64,000 nucleotides of DNA from Adineta ricciae (Eukaryota > Rotifera > Eurotatoria > Adinetida > Adinetidae): contig CAJNOJ010000054.1 of the NCBI GenBank assembly GCA_905250025.1, positions 1 through 64,000 on the forward strand, in the 5' to 3' direction. Positions 1 to 11,848 of this stretch are shown piece by piece. Made by a program: the position numbers and the translations under genes. Numbering within the stretch: the first letter of the stretch is position 1; every line of letters begins with the position of its first letter. The notes beneath the pieces are model-generated. The model was not told the DNA's origin, made no database searches, and saw only the letters and a program-made list of their open reading frames with translations.

Positions 1-1130
1 TACACTATAAAATAACAACAACACGAACATTATCGCCAGAATATGAGATACTGATAGCGAGAGAAATAAGGCATACTAACAAATACATCGGACAAGAATA
101 GTGTCATTGAGTAAGGAAATGTAAATGCACAAATCATTTAGATTGATTATTTTGTAGAAGATTTTTCCGCAAAGGAACAAAACGTGAACGTTCTTGTGAG
201 AAAGAATATCGATTGAGAGATGAAATTCTTCTAATCAACAGTTGCTTGCTGAACAAAGAAACCGCATTCATTTGTATCCCGTGAGAAATGTCATCAACAT
301 CTTAATATCAGTTTGCACTAGGAGAAAGTAAACGTGCTTATGTGGATATGCATGTCAGTCGACGCATATTCGGGTGAGTAAAATCGTCCTAATCGACACG
401 TTGCTTCACCACAAACATACAGACATCCAGTCACTAATGATCAGATATTAGAAAAATCCCTTGACTGTCTATCTACGCATACATCGATGTATGTAGACAT
501 ATATATTAAAGTGATGAAAGATCAGAAGCATATTGCATCGAGTTACATCTATTTAGAAAGGAGAATGATATCGTCATCATTTTCTCGTCTCTCCCTCTCT
601 GTCGTTTCCCTTTCTTTTCTAAGACAAGCTGTTACCACTGATTCTAGTAGGCTTTCGATTTTGCATTTTTCTCCTCTCTTCGTCTATCTCTTCTCTAAAT
701 ATACATACAAAAAATCTAATTCTTTTTTTTCCTCTATTGTAATTGTCATCAAACGATTGTCGACAATTATAGAAACGCAGTTATGCGTTTGTTTGTGATA
801 AATGAAAAAAACGACTCGTCGACCAGTCTTACAGTTGCAGATCTCGCTGATGCGAACAACAGCATCAGTTGTACGATGATTATCATTCTAATATCGATGT
901 ATACACAGACATTTATGTTCTTTCTCCTTCTTCTCACTTTCTCCCTCTTCCTCTCTCGTTTCAAGTAGCCGATCAATATTCTGATTGCATTATGATGATT
1001 TACATATTCTGTTCTTCTAGATTTATGAACAAAACGAATTGATAAAAGTGGTTTATGTTCAGCACGAGCGAAAACACGTTTTAACGTGCTAACGGAATCA
1101 TGACGTTCAATCGTTCGATTACGTTGACGT
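1..1130. other. Upstream region of innexin, no gene seen
   Basis: AT-rich sequence with only short low-complexity reading frames on both strands (for example around 487-798 and 767-1156). I recognise no protein family, RNA gene or repeat. It probably holds the promoter and 5' untranslated region of the innexin gene, but no specific element can be named. Confidence 0.5.
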
Positions 1131-1536
1131 ATGGCGTTTCTCTTATTGAAAGGCATTCCGAGTCTTGCCGGTCAAAATCAAGCGCCTCAAGCTGATCCAG
1201 ATGATTTTGTCGATCGATTAAACTATCGTTACACAGTTATTCTACTCAATGTTTTCTCCGCTATCGTCACCAATCGACAATTCAGTTCCAAACAGATCCA
1301 ATGTAATACTTAGCNGGAATCATGACGTTCAATCGTTCGATTACGTTGACGTATGGCGTTTCTCTTATTGAAAGGCATTCCGAGTCTTGCCGGTCAAAAT
1401 CAAGCGCCTCAAGCTGATCCAGATGATTTTGTCGATCGATTAAACTATCGTTACACAGTTATTCTACTCAATGTTTTCTCCGCTATCGTCACCAATCGAC
1501 AATTCAGTTCCAAACAGATCCAATGTAATACTTAGC
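1094..1536. repeat. Exact 221-bp tandem duplication around innexin exon 1
   Basis: Bases 1094-1314 are repeated as 1316-1536 with a single N at 1315 between them. By eye the copies are identical, and each carries the complete first coding exon of the innexin with its ATG (1131 and 1353). A perfect duplicate ending exactly at an N is most easily explained as an assembly or gap-closing artefact, not as a real second exon. Confidence 0.9.
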
Positions 1537-3210
1537 CAACTTACATTCTATTTTCAAATCTAACTTTCTTTTCTCGTCTAGGCTGGGTACCAGCTATGTT
1601 TACATCTGGTTATGAAGATTATACCAATCATATTTGTTATATCACGAATACCTACTATGTTAATCAAACACAAAAGATCCCAGGTGGACGAGCTGAACGA
1701 CAAAGTTTACAATTGCTTTATTATCAATGGATCCCGTTTATACTTTGCTTTCTAAGGTAAGCTCAAGTTTGATTGCGAAATATCTACGAAAGATTTGTTT
1801 AGTATACTTTTCTACATTCCAAATCTCATCTGGCAATCTCTAATGACTCGAAGTGGTTTGGATTTGAAAGATATCATCGAAGCTGGCAAAAGTTATAAGT
1901 CTATTGATCGAATGGATAAACGACGGAAGATCATGAACTATATTATCGCTTCCATTGATGAATTCATCGATGATCCTCGCCGTGGAAGAGAAAATCGAAA
2001 CATTAGTATACTCAAACGTATTCAAGCAGTATTTTGTTGTATGTATGGTAAATTTCAAGGCAATTACTTTATGATGGTTTATCTCCTCACAAAGATTCTC
2101 TATGTTATCAATTCAGTTGGACAATTAGCGTTATTTAATGAAATGCTTGGGATCAAATATTATCGTTATGGTTTGGAATTGTTACAGAAGTTAATTTTAC
2201 TTATCCAAAATCAATCGTTTCAGCAATCGTATAAACAGCAAGGAGGTCTTTCGAAATATTTTCCAAAAGTAACTCTATGCGATTTTGAGTAAGTCGAATC
2301 TTTGTTTCAATCGAATGAATACTTCTCTCACTCCTGTCTGTTTAGAGTACGTGAACCTAATCATTTATATAATTCACATCGATATACTGTCGAATGTGTC
2401 CTGCCAAATAACCTTCTTTTTGAACAATTATTTACATTTTTATTTTTCTGGTATACAATGATAGTTATTTTGAATATTATTTCATTATTAACCTGGTCAT
2501 ATTCATTTATCCGATCTGTGCGGATAAAGTATGTCACAACTCGCTTAAAATTAATTCTGATAAGACATGTTCGCAAGTCTGTAACGAATACAGATGACTC
2601 TACTCCCGACCAACAAACGACGCAATCTTTACCGGAAGATTCGTTATTATATCGTGATGATTCACATTTAGATTTCGCGCGTAATTATTTAAAATGTGAT
2701 GGTATATTCGTTCTTCGTTTATTGGAAACTAATACATCAGATTTTGTTGTGACACATGTCATCGAAGAATTGTTCTACTCATACGAAAGAAAAGCGTCTC
2801 AACCTGTCGTTCTTGATGGACTCGCCAAGATGATGTCAACACTTGGTCCTGATCAGGGTTTATTAAGTTTAGGCAAATTACTTTTTCTACCCGTTATGTC
2901 CGATCCAAAAATGGCTGGTGCATTAGGTGGTGGAATGGCTTCAATGGTAACTACTTCCAATAGTGGTATGCTTCTTCCTAGTTTAGAAACAACAACCGAT
3001 GACCCTCTACGAAATGCACCGAAATTACTCGTACCACCCACACCTACTCGTCGACGTTCGTCAAATGAAGGTTTATCTCCGGCGGAATCGGTTTTAGAAC
3101 AAATCGAAAGTATTCGTCGGACTTCCCTTTCGAAAACTCGTCCGACAGTTGATGAAGTCACTGAAATCCTCCGTCAACGTCGACAACGAATAAAACGAAA
3201 AAAACGTTAG
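1353..3210 (+). CDS. Innexin (gap-junction channel protein)
   Basis: Four-transmembrane subunit of invertebrate gap junctions and hemichannels in the plasma membrane. Exons 1353-1524, 1582-1756, 1803-2288 and 2346-3210 join in frame with GT-AG introns to give 565 aa. Seen in the sequence: the CWVPAMFTSGYEDYTNHICY block of extracellular loop 1, the family signature YYQWIPFIL at the start of TM2, and the loop-2 block ending FPKVTLCDFE then VREPNH and YTVECVLP. Both loops therefore carry the expected cysteines. The C-terminal cytoplasmic tail is long (roughly 190 aa), rich in Ser, Thr and Arg, and ends in a very basic stretch (RRQRIKRKKR). Exon 1 exists twice because of the tandem duplication; I used the downstream copy, which leads directly into the intron, though 1131 would encode the same residues. 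Family assignment is secure; the paralogue is unknown. Confidence 0.95.
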
Positions 3211-4413
3211 AGGTTTTCTTTTTTTTTCATCAATTTGTCATTCTCTCTCTCTCTTTCTCTCTGGTTTGCCTATATGCATGTGTGTTTGTTTGGATAATCA
3301 TCAAAAAAAAAAGGAAACGATAGAAAAAGATATTTTCTATACACGAACTCTTTATTTGTGAAAATATTTTGCACTCTTTGCCTTTTGACGAAAAGATATC
3401 TCTGACCTTAGGTTCGTTGTTGTCTCTCCTAATGACTAGAAGAAAATCAAGGACTCAAACATTAGTTGTTATGTTTATTTTAACATATTAACAAATCATT
3501 TTCGAGACAAATCGTTGACATTTAGATAATAAATAGATTTGAAATGTTCTGTTTGTCTAGCGAATAGAACGACGTTGGATTAGATTGAGTAGGTCAAAGA
3601 CAAAAAAATTATCACTCATTGATTCGTTTTTTTAAACCTTGGCAATTCCCAGACTAAGAGACATTAGAAGAAGAAGAATACTTGAAGATGGTTTAATTGT
3701 TTTCAATGTACTTTCGTTCGCACGCTAGCCAATAATTTCCGTTTCCGTTTCTTTTGTCAGAAATTTAGTTCTTTCCGATTAGCGAAGAAAAAAAACTGAA
3801 GTAATTTCCATTAGTTTTTAACGGTGTTTTTCAATAAACTTATCATTTTTCAATAATGACTGCATATTTAGACAAAGAATCGAGTGACCTATTCAAGAGG
3901 AATGTTTCGGGACCTTGAAACAATTTTCAGGTGACAATTTCGTTGAGAATTGACTGTTTGGAATTCATCTGTCCAAGTCCAAGGCCAAAAATGAACAATG
4001 ATTCACACTTGCCATTATCGATCAATGTTACCATAGAAAATTCTTTGAAAGAACATATTCCAGATGTCGCAAACAGTATTTCTCATGGTTATAACTATTG
4101 TTTTCTTTTTCTTCGACTCAAACAGATGAAAATTTCAAGTTTTACTCCGCGTTCACATGGAGATTTGCTTTGTCTTAATTAGTTGAATTACTAATCGTCA
4201 CAGTGTGAAAATTAGCTTTTAGTGTTGTGTTTCTAACTCGATTTGTCTAACGGAAGAAAAACAGGCCCATTTCATATAGAAATGATTAAGTTTATTGAAC
4301 AACCTTGGGTATTGATTGATCGTATTCAGTAAAAAATTGAATTAGGCGATGTAAATAGAAGATCACAGAGTTGCTTTCGACTTTCAAGTTTTTTACATGT
4401 TTTTAGATAGAAT
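3211..4413. other. Intergenic: innexin 3' UTR and upstream of the coiled-coil gene
   Basis: Contains a TC-rich microsatellite near 3243-3262 and two AATAAA hexamers on the plus strand (3528-3533 and 3833-3838) that could end the innexin transcript. An 83-codon frame at 3931-4182 has no recognisable domain and unconvincing composition. Just before the next gene, AG dinucleotides at 4405-4406 and 4409-4410 follow a T-rich tract. Confidence 0.5.
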
Positions 4414-5542
4414 ATGTCGAATTTAGAAGTTCAAGGCAATCTTATGCGTGTTCCACCACCGAAAGAACTATCAAAGTCGATGGAACGACGTCGTTCGTCG
4501 GATGAAACGCTTAAATCTGTGCCGCGACGTTCAGTTGTCGTTCCAGCTCCTCGAAAACCTGTGCCGAAAGCAACCGGAAATAACAAGTCCGATGAAACTG
4601 ATACAATGAAAGCCAAAATTATCAATCTCGAGGAGGAAATTCGCCGTCTCAAACGACGTATTGAAGAATTAGAAAAAGATATTGTTGATATACAAAAACA
4701 GTCGAAAAGCAAAGAGAAACGTATCGCAGACTTGACCAAAGAGAATGACGAACTAAAAAAAAGCGTAAATCCACTCCGATATTTATCCCAGTCATTTGTT
4801 CGCCGAATTTTCTCTCTTAGGAATCAAACTACGAGAAACAATTGGAGGAATTTCGGGTGGGAAACAATCGTTTAACCGTCGAAAACATACGTTTACAGAA
4901 GGAAATCGATCGTATTCAACAATTACAGAAATCAGCTGAGGATTCCGCAGCTGAACTGAACGCATTGAAAGAATACGTATGATTTGTGAGAAATTCATTA
5001 CTTTGAATATGAAATTTCTTTTTAGTATGAAAGACAAATGCAACAAATGAGAGACGATCACCAGAAAGAGCTCAAAGCTCGAGATGAAAAGATCGCTTTT
5101 CTGAAAAAACAAATCAGCGAATCACTAAAAGACAATTCTTGGTAAAAAAAAGACTAGTTACATGATTTAATCGAACTTTGTTGTTGAATTAGGGAACGAC
5201 AACAACAAATCGAAGAATTAACGAAACAATTAAAACGAACACATGATGAGTACGAAGTACTCCGACATAAATTACTTCAATACCAGAATAAAAAAGGGGT
5301 ACGAAGGCAGCAACGTTCTTTTCCAATGGTTAGTCATGAATTTTCGATTTTAGACATCACATTGCGGCAACTGTTCGGATATGCAGATCAAAATCGAAGA
5401 AAAAACCAAAGCATTACAAGAAAAAGATGTAGTTATCAAAGAATTGTTAACATTGATGACAAAATTCAAAAGTCAACTGTCAAATCAAGATGAACTGGTG
5501 AAATTATTATCAACATATAACAATGCATCAGTTCGACATTGA
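4414..5542 (+). CDS. Coiled-coil protein, function unknown
   Basis: Five exons (4414-4764, 4821-4976, 5026-5141, 5193-5298, 5354-5542) join in frame to 305 aa, with introns of about 50-56 bp. Residues 1-65 are basic, Ser/Pro-rich and look disordered (RRRSSDETLK, SVPRRSVVVPAPRKPVPK). From about residue 66 the chain is a nearly continuous heptad-rich coiled coil (EEEIRRLKRRIEELEKDI, QIEELTKQLKRTHDEYEVL). A short CxxC-containing segment, HCGNCSDMQ, opens the last exon. I do not recognise the family; nothing indicates an enzyme. The start is the first ATG, 3-7 bases after AG dinucleotides preceded by a T-rich tract. An AATAAA at 5926-5931 is a candidate polyadenylation signal. The gene is well supported by intron structure and coding composition; its role is open. 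Confidence 0.8.
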
Positions 5543-6767
5543 AATTGTGAATTTTACACGATAAATCTGAGCCTATTTCATCCTAGCGAAAAGCTGTTTC
5601 TTTGCATGTTTTATTCTTTCTTTTTTAATACTCGGTATCGGTTTTTATTGACTTAACAACGAAGAAATGTGGTTCGTTTGTTTTATTTTTATTTAGTTTG
5701 TAATAATAACATCAGAAACGTGTGTCAAATATTAGAAGCATTTACTTCCAGGGATGCTCAAAGACTTTTGCCCCGGTTTCCTTCTAAACTAACCAAAACT
5801 CGTGTTAATTAATTTGAGATACCTAATTAAAAAGAAAGATAACAATCGAGGCTAAAAAATCAACAACCACAAGGTATCCATTCTCATTAATTTCATGCGC
5901 TTGTCTTACCTCATTCCAAGGTGTTAATAAATCTCATTATATTTCACTTATTTCAAGTAAAATCTTATCCTATATGTAATAACGAAAAGAATATCTTTCA
6001 TCATTAAAATTTTCGGATATACGAAAATCAAACTTCGCTATCGACCGTGTCTAAAAAGACATCATTCAATATGTAAATAAGAAATCTTGGTATAGATTTG
6101 CACTGAATGTATGAAGAGACAAACTCAGCATGAAATTAGAAAAGTGTCTTTCATCGAGTGAATCAGACCCGAAAGATATGAACCATCATCGTTTGTCTAA
6201 TCTCTAGGCAGGATTCGATCCAGGGATGTTTGTCCTTCCATCGTTTGAATCATTCGAACCAAAATATCTCTCGTTTCTTTCCTTTTCAATGGTCAATAGA
6301 CACACATTGACATAGAGAAACAAGCAACGTTATATGTATATTCAATGTAAGAATAAATGAAAAAGAAAAAGGAAAAATTTGAGAAGTAGAAAAACAAAAA
6401 AGAAAAGAAAAGAAAACAAAGATCATGAACAATATCTTCCTGTCGGAACTATACAGATCATATTCTTATGATTTATCATTCTCGAACATGTCAATAGTGG
6501 CCTGAGGTTAACAATCAATCGAACTAAAAGAAAACAAAAAGCAACGAGTATCGCGATGCACACACACACATTTACACTCATGTCCATCATGAGGAGTTTT
6601 TGAAGCAGAGAAGAATAAAGACGAATCGTGCACACACCGGAAGATGAAAAAGAATGAAAAAGAACGATTGTCAATATCAGGAGGAAATGTATCGATGGCA
6701 AATCACAGCAAAAACATTCGAGAATTATCGTCATGGAATGTGATTAGATGAAACAGAGGGATATGTT
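5543..6767. other. Intergenic between two convergent genes
   Basis: Presumably holds the 3' ends of the coiled-coil gene (+) and the zinc-finger gene (-). I see AT-rich sequence with homopurine runs near 6355-6420 and no convincing coding frame. A 103-codon minus-strand frame at 6423-6734 is hydrophobic and lies next to the zinc-finger stop codon, and is most likely chance. Confidence 0.45.
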
Positions 6768-8961
6768 TCACGTTGAAGATGACGTTGCATGTTGTTGACC
6801 GATATCATCTGCGTCTTCGATTGATAATGAATTTGTTTCGAGATCATCATCATCTTCTTCAACGTCAATTTCTTCGTCATCTTCGTCCTCTTCAGATAAT
6901 TCACTTGATTCGTCGTCATCGGTGGAGTTTTGTGGTAAATTCTCGTTTGGATTCGGATTGAACGAAGCTAATGACATTGAGGAGAGAAATGGAACTTGTG
7001 TTGATGATGAACTTGTTGCATTTCGTTCGTATTGAGCTAACAATGATGATGATGGTGAAGATTGTGACAAATGTTTTTTCATATGTCGATCGAGATTTGT
7101 TTGTTGACCGAAACATTTATCACAATGCATACAACGAAATGGTCGTTCGCGTTTATGAATATTTCGAATATGCCGTTGAAGATTTGATGAAATCGAGAAA
7201 CTTCGATTGCAGAACTTGCACACATACGGTTGTTCTCGTAAAACAAAGAAACACACAACAATTAGAATCTCTGTGGGATTAAAAATTCAGTTCATTATGT
7301 CGTGTCAATATCAGCTGGTGTGAGTGAACAGTTCATAATGAAATGACATTTCCTCACTGATTGAAAGTGAGAAAAAGGAAAAGATACTTATCTGTATGAG
7401 TTCGAAGATGTCGAGTCAGATTGGCACTACGTGGGAATGTTTTGGCACAATAGGAACAGGAGTATCGATCTCTACTTCGAATGATGGTGGCATCATTTGT
7501 TGATAAAAATGCTTTTTTCTCCAATGAAGATATTGTTTGAGGACTTGATGATGATGATACCGGTGTTAATGGTCGATGATCACTAAATCCTTTCAGTTTT
7601 TTGTTTTCTGATGAGATGGAGTTATCATCGTCATCATCATCATCATCATCAGCGCCATCCTCATCATTGATTTGTTGTTCGTAATAATTTTCTTCTTCTT
7701 TCTTCAATTTTTTCTCTGGTTTCTCATTACCAAATACGTGTGAACTGTGTTGAGCATCGAAATCGTTTCGTTTGTGAATGACTGAATAATCAATTGGTTG
7801 GTCATCCACTAATTCTCTTGCTCGTTTATACGATTTGGTCAAATCAATTGGTTCATTTGGCGACGAAGATGTTTCAACTGTCTTTGTTCGATTTAATATT
7901 GATGAAGCATCAATAAACGGAAGTAACGCAGCGAAAGTAGATGGGACTATTGTTGATGAGATATGCCGTTCCTTACATGAGCTTCTACAATAAGAGAATT
8001 GACATTTTATCTTTATTAGAGTTCTCTCTTCACTAATTTACCTATGTTTATTTAATGCAACATGATTTTGAAATGATTGACCACAGCCTTTGCATTCTAC
8101 TTGTGTTCGAGCATTGCTATGAGAGCGTTTATGACGACACAGATTCGAAAATTGTGTATACGATTTTGTACAAAACTAAAAGTTTCAAATGAATGTGCAA
8201 AGATTTTCTCGACGAAGATGTCTTACTTCACATTTCCATGGTTTGACACTCGAATGGATATTTCTGTGTTGTTTCAAGCCTGATGATGTTTGGAAACTTT
8301 TCCCACAATCATCACATGTATAAAGTCGATTTTCACATTCACTCGTTTCACTCGAATTCGAAGCATTGGTTGATACTGGACCACTACTAATCCTATCAGA
8401 ACGATCGTACATGCTAAAATTTAAAAAAAGATACAGATCTACTGTTGAAGAAGAATTCTCATTTTACTTCGCTTTCTACTTCACTCGGAAATTGTCAAAT
8501 GACATTCATTCTCCAAATTAAATTTTTACTGATTAAATATGAATCGCTCGTGAAAGAAAAAAGAAGCATACACATACACACTTTCAATATACTAAAATCT
8601 CGCTCCTTATATATTCATTTGTTTTTATCTCCTTGCACAATGTACTTTACTAATTAGGAAGAGATAGAGAGTGAGAGAAAACAATTTGTATCCTACGGCG
8701 AAGATGATTTTGTTTATTTTACCTATGCTGATGATCATTTGGTTCATTCTTGATCAACATTTCAGTCGCTAAAATGAACATGGCAAGTTGTTCAGACACG
8801 TGTTTATGACAAAAAAAAACGATTTTCTCCTTACTGTCTTGATTATCGTCATCAGAATCTTTATTGTCTTGTTGAATAACATTTGTACATTTCATAATCA
8901 TTCGTTCACTTGAAGATTCTAAAAAAAAATCAAATTTCACACATCGATAAAACGAACTCAT
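6768..8961 (-). CDS. C2H2 zinc-finger regulator, MECOM/PRDM16 (EVI1, hamlet) family
   Basis: Nuclear DNA-binding repressor or activator. Six exons (8961-8835, 8768-8723, 8413-8227, 8175-8042, 7984-7392, 7237-6768) give 518 aa. Three fingers lie at residues 91-111, 119-139 and 148-168 (the last C2HC); the second contains [16 protein letters not shown], nearly the vertebrate EVI1 sequence. Three C-terminal fingers carry [31 protein letters not shown] and [15 protein letters not shown], diagnostic of this family. PIDLT at 210-214 matches the CtBP co-repressor motif (PxDLS/T); a weaker PIDYS follows at 228-232. An acidic Asp run and acidic C-terminus are present. No PR/SET domain is visible, and only three of the usual seven N-terminal fingers, so this resembles a shortened EVI1 form. 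The last intron is AT-AC. The 66-bp first intron is open in frame, so its removal is uncertain, as is the 5' end. Confidence 0.92.
7238..7391 (-). other. AT-AC intron inside the MECOM-like gene
   Basis: On the minus strand the intron begins ATAAGTATC (from 7391) and ends TTTGTTTTAC (at 7238). Joining ...CATACAG to GAGAACAACCG restores HTGEQPY, the invariant C2H2 linker of this family. No GT-AG pair in the interval gives the right phase: the only GT near the junction leaves two bases, and the AG choices before the finger do not complete the codon in frame. The 5' site ATAAGT resembles U2-dependent AT-AC introns more than the U12 consensus ATATCC. Confidence 0.85.
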
Positions 8962-10978
8962 TATCCATCAATGAGCACTTCAATGATATGTCCCTCTCTG
9001 ATTGAAAGAAATCAAATAAAAATCTCTCGATCGTTTTCTTAACAACAAGAAAAATATGAATGATAATGAGCCGACCGAGTGTCTCATACATTTGGTGCTC
9101 CGGCTGCTACCTACAGAAATGTGCATCTTATTGAGAAAGCAAGAAATGAGAACTGTCTGTCAAAAAATGAAAATCAACAACTTACTCGCGTTTTCCTTAT
9201 TCAAATGAAAGATGGTGAGTGACATGAGACTGTCATCGAATGAATTTTTTTTATCTTTTCTCTGCTTCGCTCATTCTCTCTTTCTCGCTCTCACCTGAAG
9301 AAGGGAGAAATGAGAGATGCCAATAGATTTTGTTCGTTCGTTCGTTCTGATTCCACCCGAACGAATCTCTTCACTTCCACTGCTGTTTTTCTTTCGTTTC
9401 TGACTCTTATTCTCTCAATCAAAGAATTGTACATCGCCACAGGCCATCTTGTCTCATTTCTCTCCTCTCTTTCTAGACGATGATTATCCATGCTGTGAGC
9501 TTGTCACCTCAGTCAGAAGAGGTCGAATCTGTAGATAGATATCGTAAATATGNTATTATGATTACTTCTCAGAGACTGATATCGGCATCACATCATACGA
9601 AAAAGGCAAAAGACAACAATAGACAAAGAGTCGCGCCAAGTGTTGTGACAATAAGAAGCTCATATGAATAGAAATGGAATATGAATTCGCTTGATTGCTT
9701 TTGCGCGCTCTGTTTCTTTCAAGAATGTATAACAACTCGAAATGCAGGTGAATAACGCATGAGAGATGCTTTCAGGCACATACATTCAAATCGAAATAAT
9801 GAGAAAAAGAGAGAGAGAGAAGTGAAAAATTGGCCGATGAATAGCATTAATAATCGTTTTCGTTCTTCTGTCTTGCAGAGAAAAAGAAAAAAAAGATAAT
9901 ACGATGTTGAGTATGTGGATTGGCCTACTCGACGTGAAGATAGAAAGATGAAATATACATACTCTTGTCTTTATCAACGAATGGCAAAAGAATCTTTACT
10001 CAATCAAATACTTCATGTAGATATGCTGTTGAATTTTGATTGAAAATAGCCTATCGAGATATGATTAGACTCATTGAAACGAAAAAGAAGAAGAACTCTG
10101 TTTTAATTAGATCGATTGAATTGTTGAATAAATAAGAGCGAACAGATATTGAAAATTGTGATTTTTCACTTTGTCATCAAGAAAACATGAAACTCGGTGT
10201 TGATTAAGTAATGGATAATACTGTTTGCTAAATGAAGTGAAAAAGAGATGATATGTCAATAAGATCTGTAAACAAATCTTCGATTCATCGAAGAAAGATG
10301 ATCTTGTAAATTAAAGATTGACCAGGTCATCGTATCGATTAGATAAACACGAACAATATGTAAAGTACAAATATTATTGAACTAGTAGATTGGCAACCAG
10401 TATGAAATTCAATGAAGACAAAAGAAACAATCGATATATGAAGTGTTACAAATGCAAATTATACAATGCAGCAGAAAAGAATTTCATAAGAAATTGTTTC
10501 GCGGAGAATTGGAATAAATACGAAACATTGCGGATTGTGTTTCGAAAATGGACATCTTGTCTCAATATCAAAAATACAAAATAAACTAAAGTCAAACAAA
10601 TCATTGTTGAACATGAAATGTTCATCGGAAAATTTGATGATTAAAAAAATCAATGGAAATGTTATGCGTTCATATCCTATCCAGACTCATCAGTTCGATC
10701 GATCGATTTCAATGAATTATCATTCGAACGCGTCAATAACGAACGAAAGATAAAGATCGGGTTTTTTTCCACAACTCATTTCTTTCATAGCTCCATCTAT
10801 ATATTATGATTCACATCTGTGGACGTGTTCTTTCTGTTGCTTATATTTTCTTTTGAAAATGAAACAATAAATACAAACGCATTTATAATCTATTTTTCTT
10901 TTTCTCTTTTAAAAACCTTTACACGTGAAAAAAGAAGTTTTCGACAAAAGGCGTTGTTTTTCTTTTCTTCAAACAAGT
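8962..10978. other. Intergenic, no gene recognised
   Basis: About 2 kb with scattered short frames on both strands (for example 9291-9491 minus, 10390-10753 plus), none with a known domain or plausible splice partners. One ambiguous base lies at 9553 without a flanking duplication. Upstream exons of the MECOM-like gene, such as a PR domain, could have been expected here but I do not see any. A strong T/C tract (10951-10970) precedes the next ATG. Confidence 0.45.
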
Positions 10979-11848
10979 ATGGCCAGTACCGATGATCTCG
11001 AATTAACGTTGACATGCGCAATTTGCTTGGATGTACCCAATCCAGACGATGCCATTGAAACATCCTGTTGCCATCAATTATTTTGTTTATCTTGTATTAC
11101 AACTGTTGGAACATGTCCTGTCTGTCGAAAAACTGATTTTCAAACAGTTCCCGCTCATTTTGCCCGTCGGATTATCGGCGGTATGATTATACAGTGTCCT
11201 AATGATGGTTGTACCGAAAAGGTTACACGATCGAACTTAACTGACCACATCTCGAACCATTGTGCTTACAGTTTGCTAGGATGTCCGGATCCCAAGTGTA
11301 AAGACATGAAATGTTTTCGGAAAGAATTTCTGGTACATTTAATAAAAGAACATGAAGACGTTTTAATGAAAAATTATCACAAATTATGGGAAATAGAGAA
11401 CATTATCGCAGAAAAGTCTAATCAATCTTCCGACGATAAAACTAATAATCGATTGTTCGATGATCGACTTGACAAAACTCTGAATAAATTCGGTCTTCAC
11501 ACACGTTTAGGTAGTACCGGTAAATTCTATTGTGGTGGGCAATTAGACGGTGGTCAATGCTCGTGCTGCAACAAACGGTGTGGGTTATCAAATGGTTGCA
11601 ATTGTTCAGGATGTATGTTGCTCGATGTTCAGAAACGACGATTACCGTATGGTTGGTTCGTTAACCGTGATGGAGCAGCAACACGCTGCAGTGAAATGGA
11701 ACCAACAAAATTCTACTGTGGTCGAATGGTTATGAAAAACAATCCAACAACAGATGGATACTGCGGACCCGATAATGGCGAACAATGCGAAGCATGTCGA
11801 ATACTAAATGAACAACGACATAGTCGATATGCGCAAATTTGGAGTTGA
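10979..11848 (+). CDS. RING / TRAF-type zinc-finger protein with duplicated Cys-rich C-terminus
   Basis: Probable E3 ubiquitin ligase, 289 aa, apparently a single coding exon. The RING finger spans about residues 13-49 (CAIC ... CCHQLFCLSC ... CPVC). A TRAF/SIAH-like zinc-binding region follows (about 73-125: CPNDGC, DHISNHC, LLGCPDPKC, HLIKEH). After a short helical linker the C-terminus holds two Cys-rich units, each starting FYCG (residues 183-186 and 245-248) and each continuing CG-x-x-x-G-x-x-C-x-x-C, joined by a segment with LPYGWFVNRDGAATRC. I do not recognise this C-terminal module from a named family. The chosen ATG follows a long pyrimidine tract and an AG at 10976-10977; an upstream in-frame ATG at 10925 would add 18 residues but overlaps that acceptor-like site. 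An AATAAA near 11940 is a likely polyadenylation signal. Ligase function is inferred from the RING only. Confidence 0.85.
   Translation: MASTDDLELTLTCAICLDVPNPDDAIETSCCHQLFCLSCITTVGTCPVCRKTDFQTVPAHFARRIIGGMIIQCPNDGCTEKVTRSNLTDHISNHCAYSLLGCPDPKCKDMKCFRKEFLVHLIKEHEDVLMKNYHKLWEIENIIAEKSNQSSDDKTNNRLFDDRLDKTLNKFGLHTRLGSTGKFYCGGQLDGGQCSCCNKRCGLSNGCNCSGCMLLDVQKRRLPYGWFVNRDGAATRCSEMEPTKFYCGRMVMKNNPTTDGYCGPDNGEQCEACRILNEQRHSRYAQIWS

Noticed and set aside
3931-4182. 83-codon frame between innexin and the coiled-coil gene
   Set aside because: No recognisable domain, no convincing splice partners, unremarkable composition.
6205-6230. Internal-promoter B-box-like sequence (minus strand GGATCGAATCC)
   Set aside because: The flanking bases do not form a T-arm or the rest of a tRNA cloverleaf.
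9553-9553. Single N base
   Set aside because: Unlike the other ambiguous positions it has no flanking duplication, so it is just an undetermined base.
10390-10753. Two overlapping short plus-strand frames upstream of the RING gene
   Set aside because: Lys/Asn-rich composition typical of AT-rich non-coding DNA and no family resemblance.
8962-10900. Search for a PR/SET domain exon of the MECOM-like gene
   Set aside because: None of the minus-strand frames here shows PR-domain motifs; absence in the window does not prove absence in the gene.
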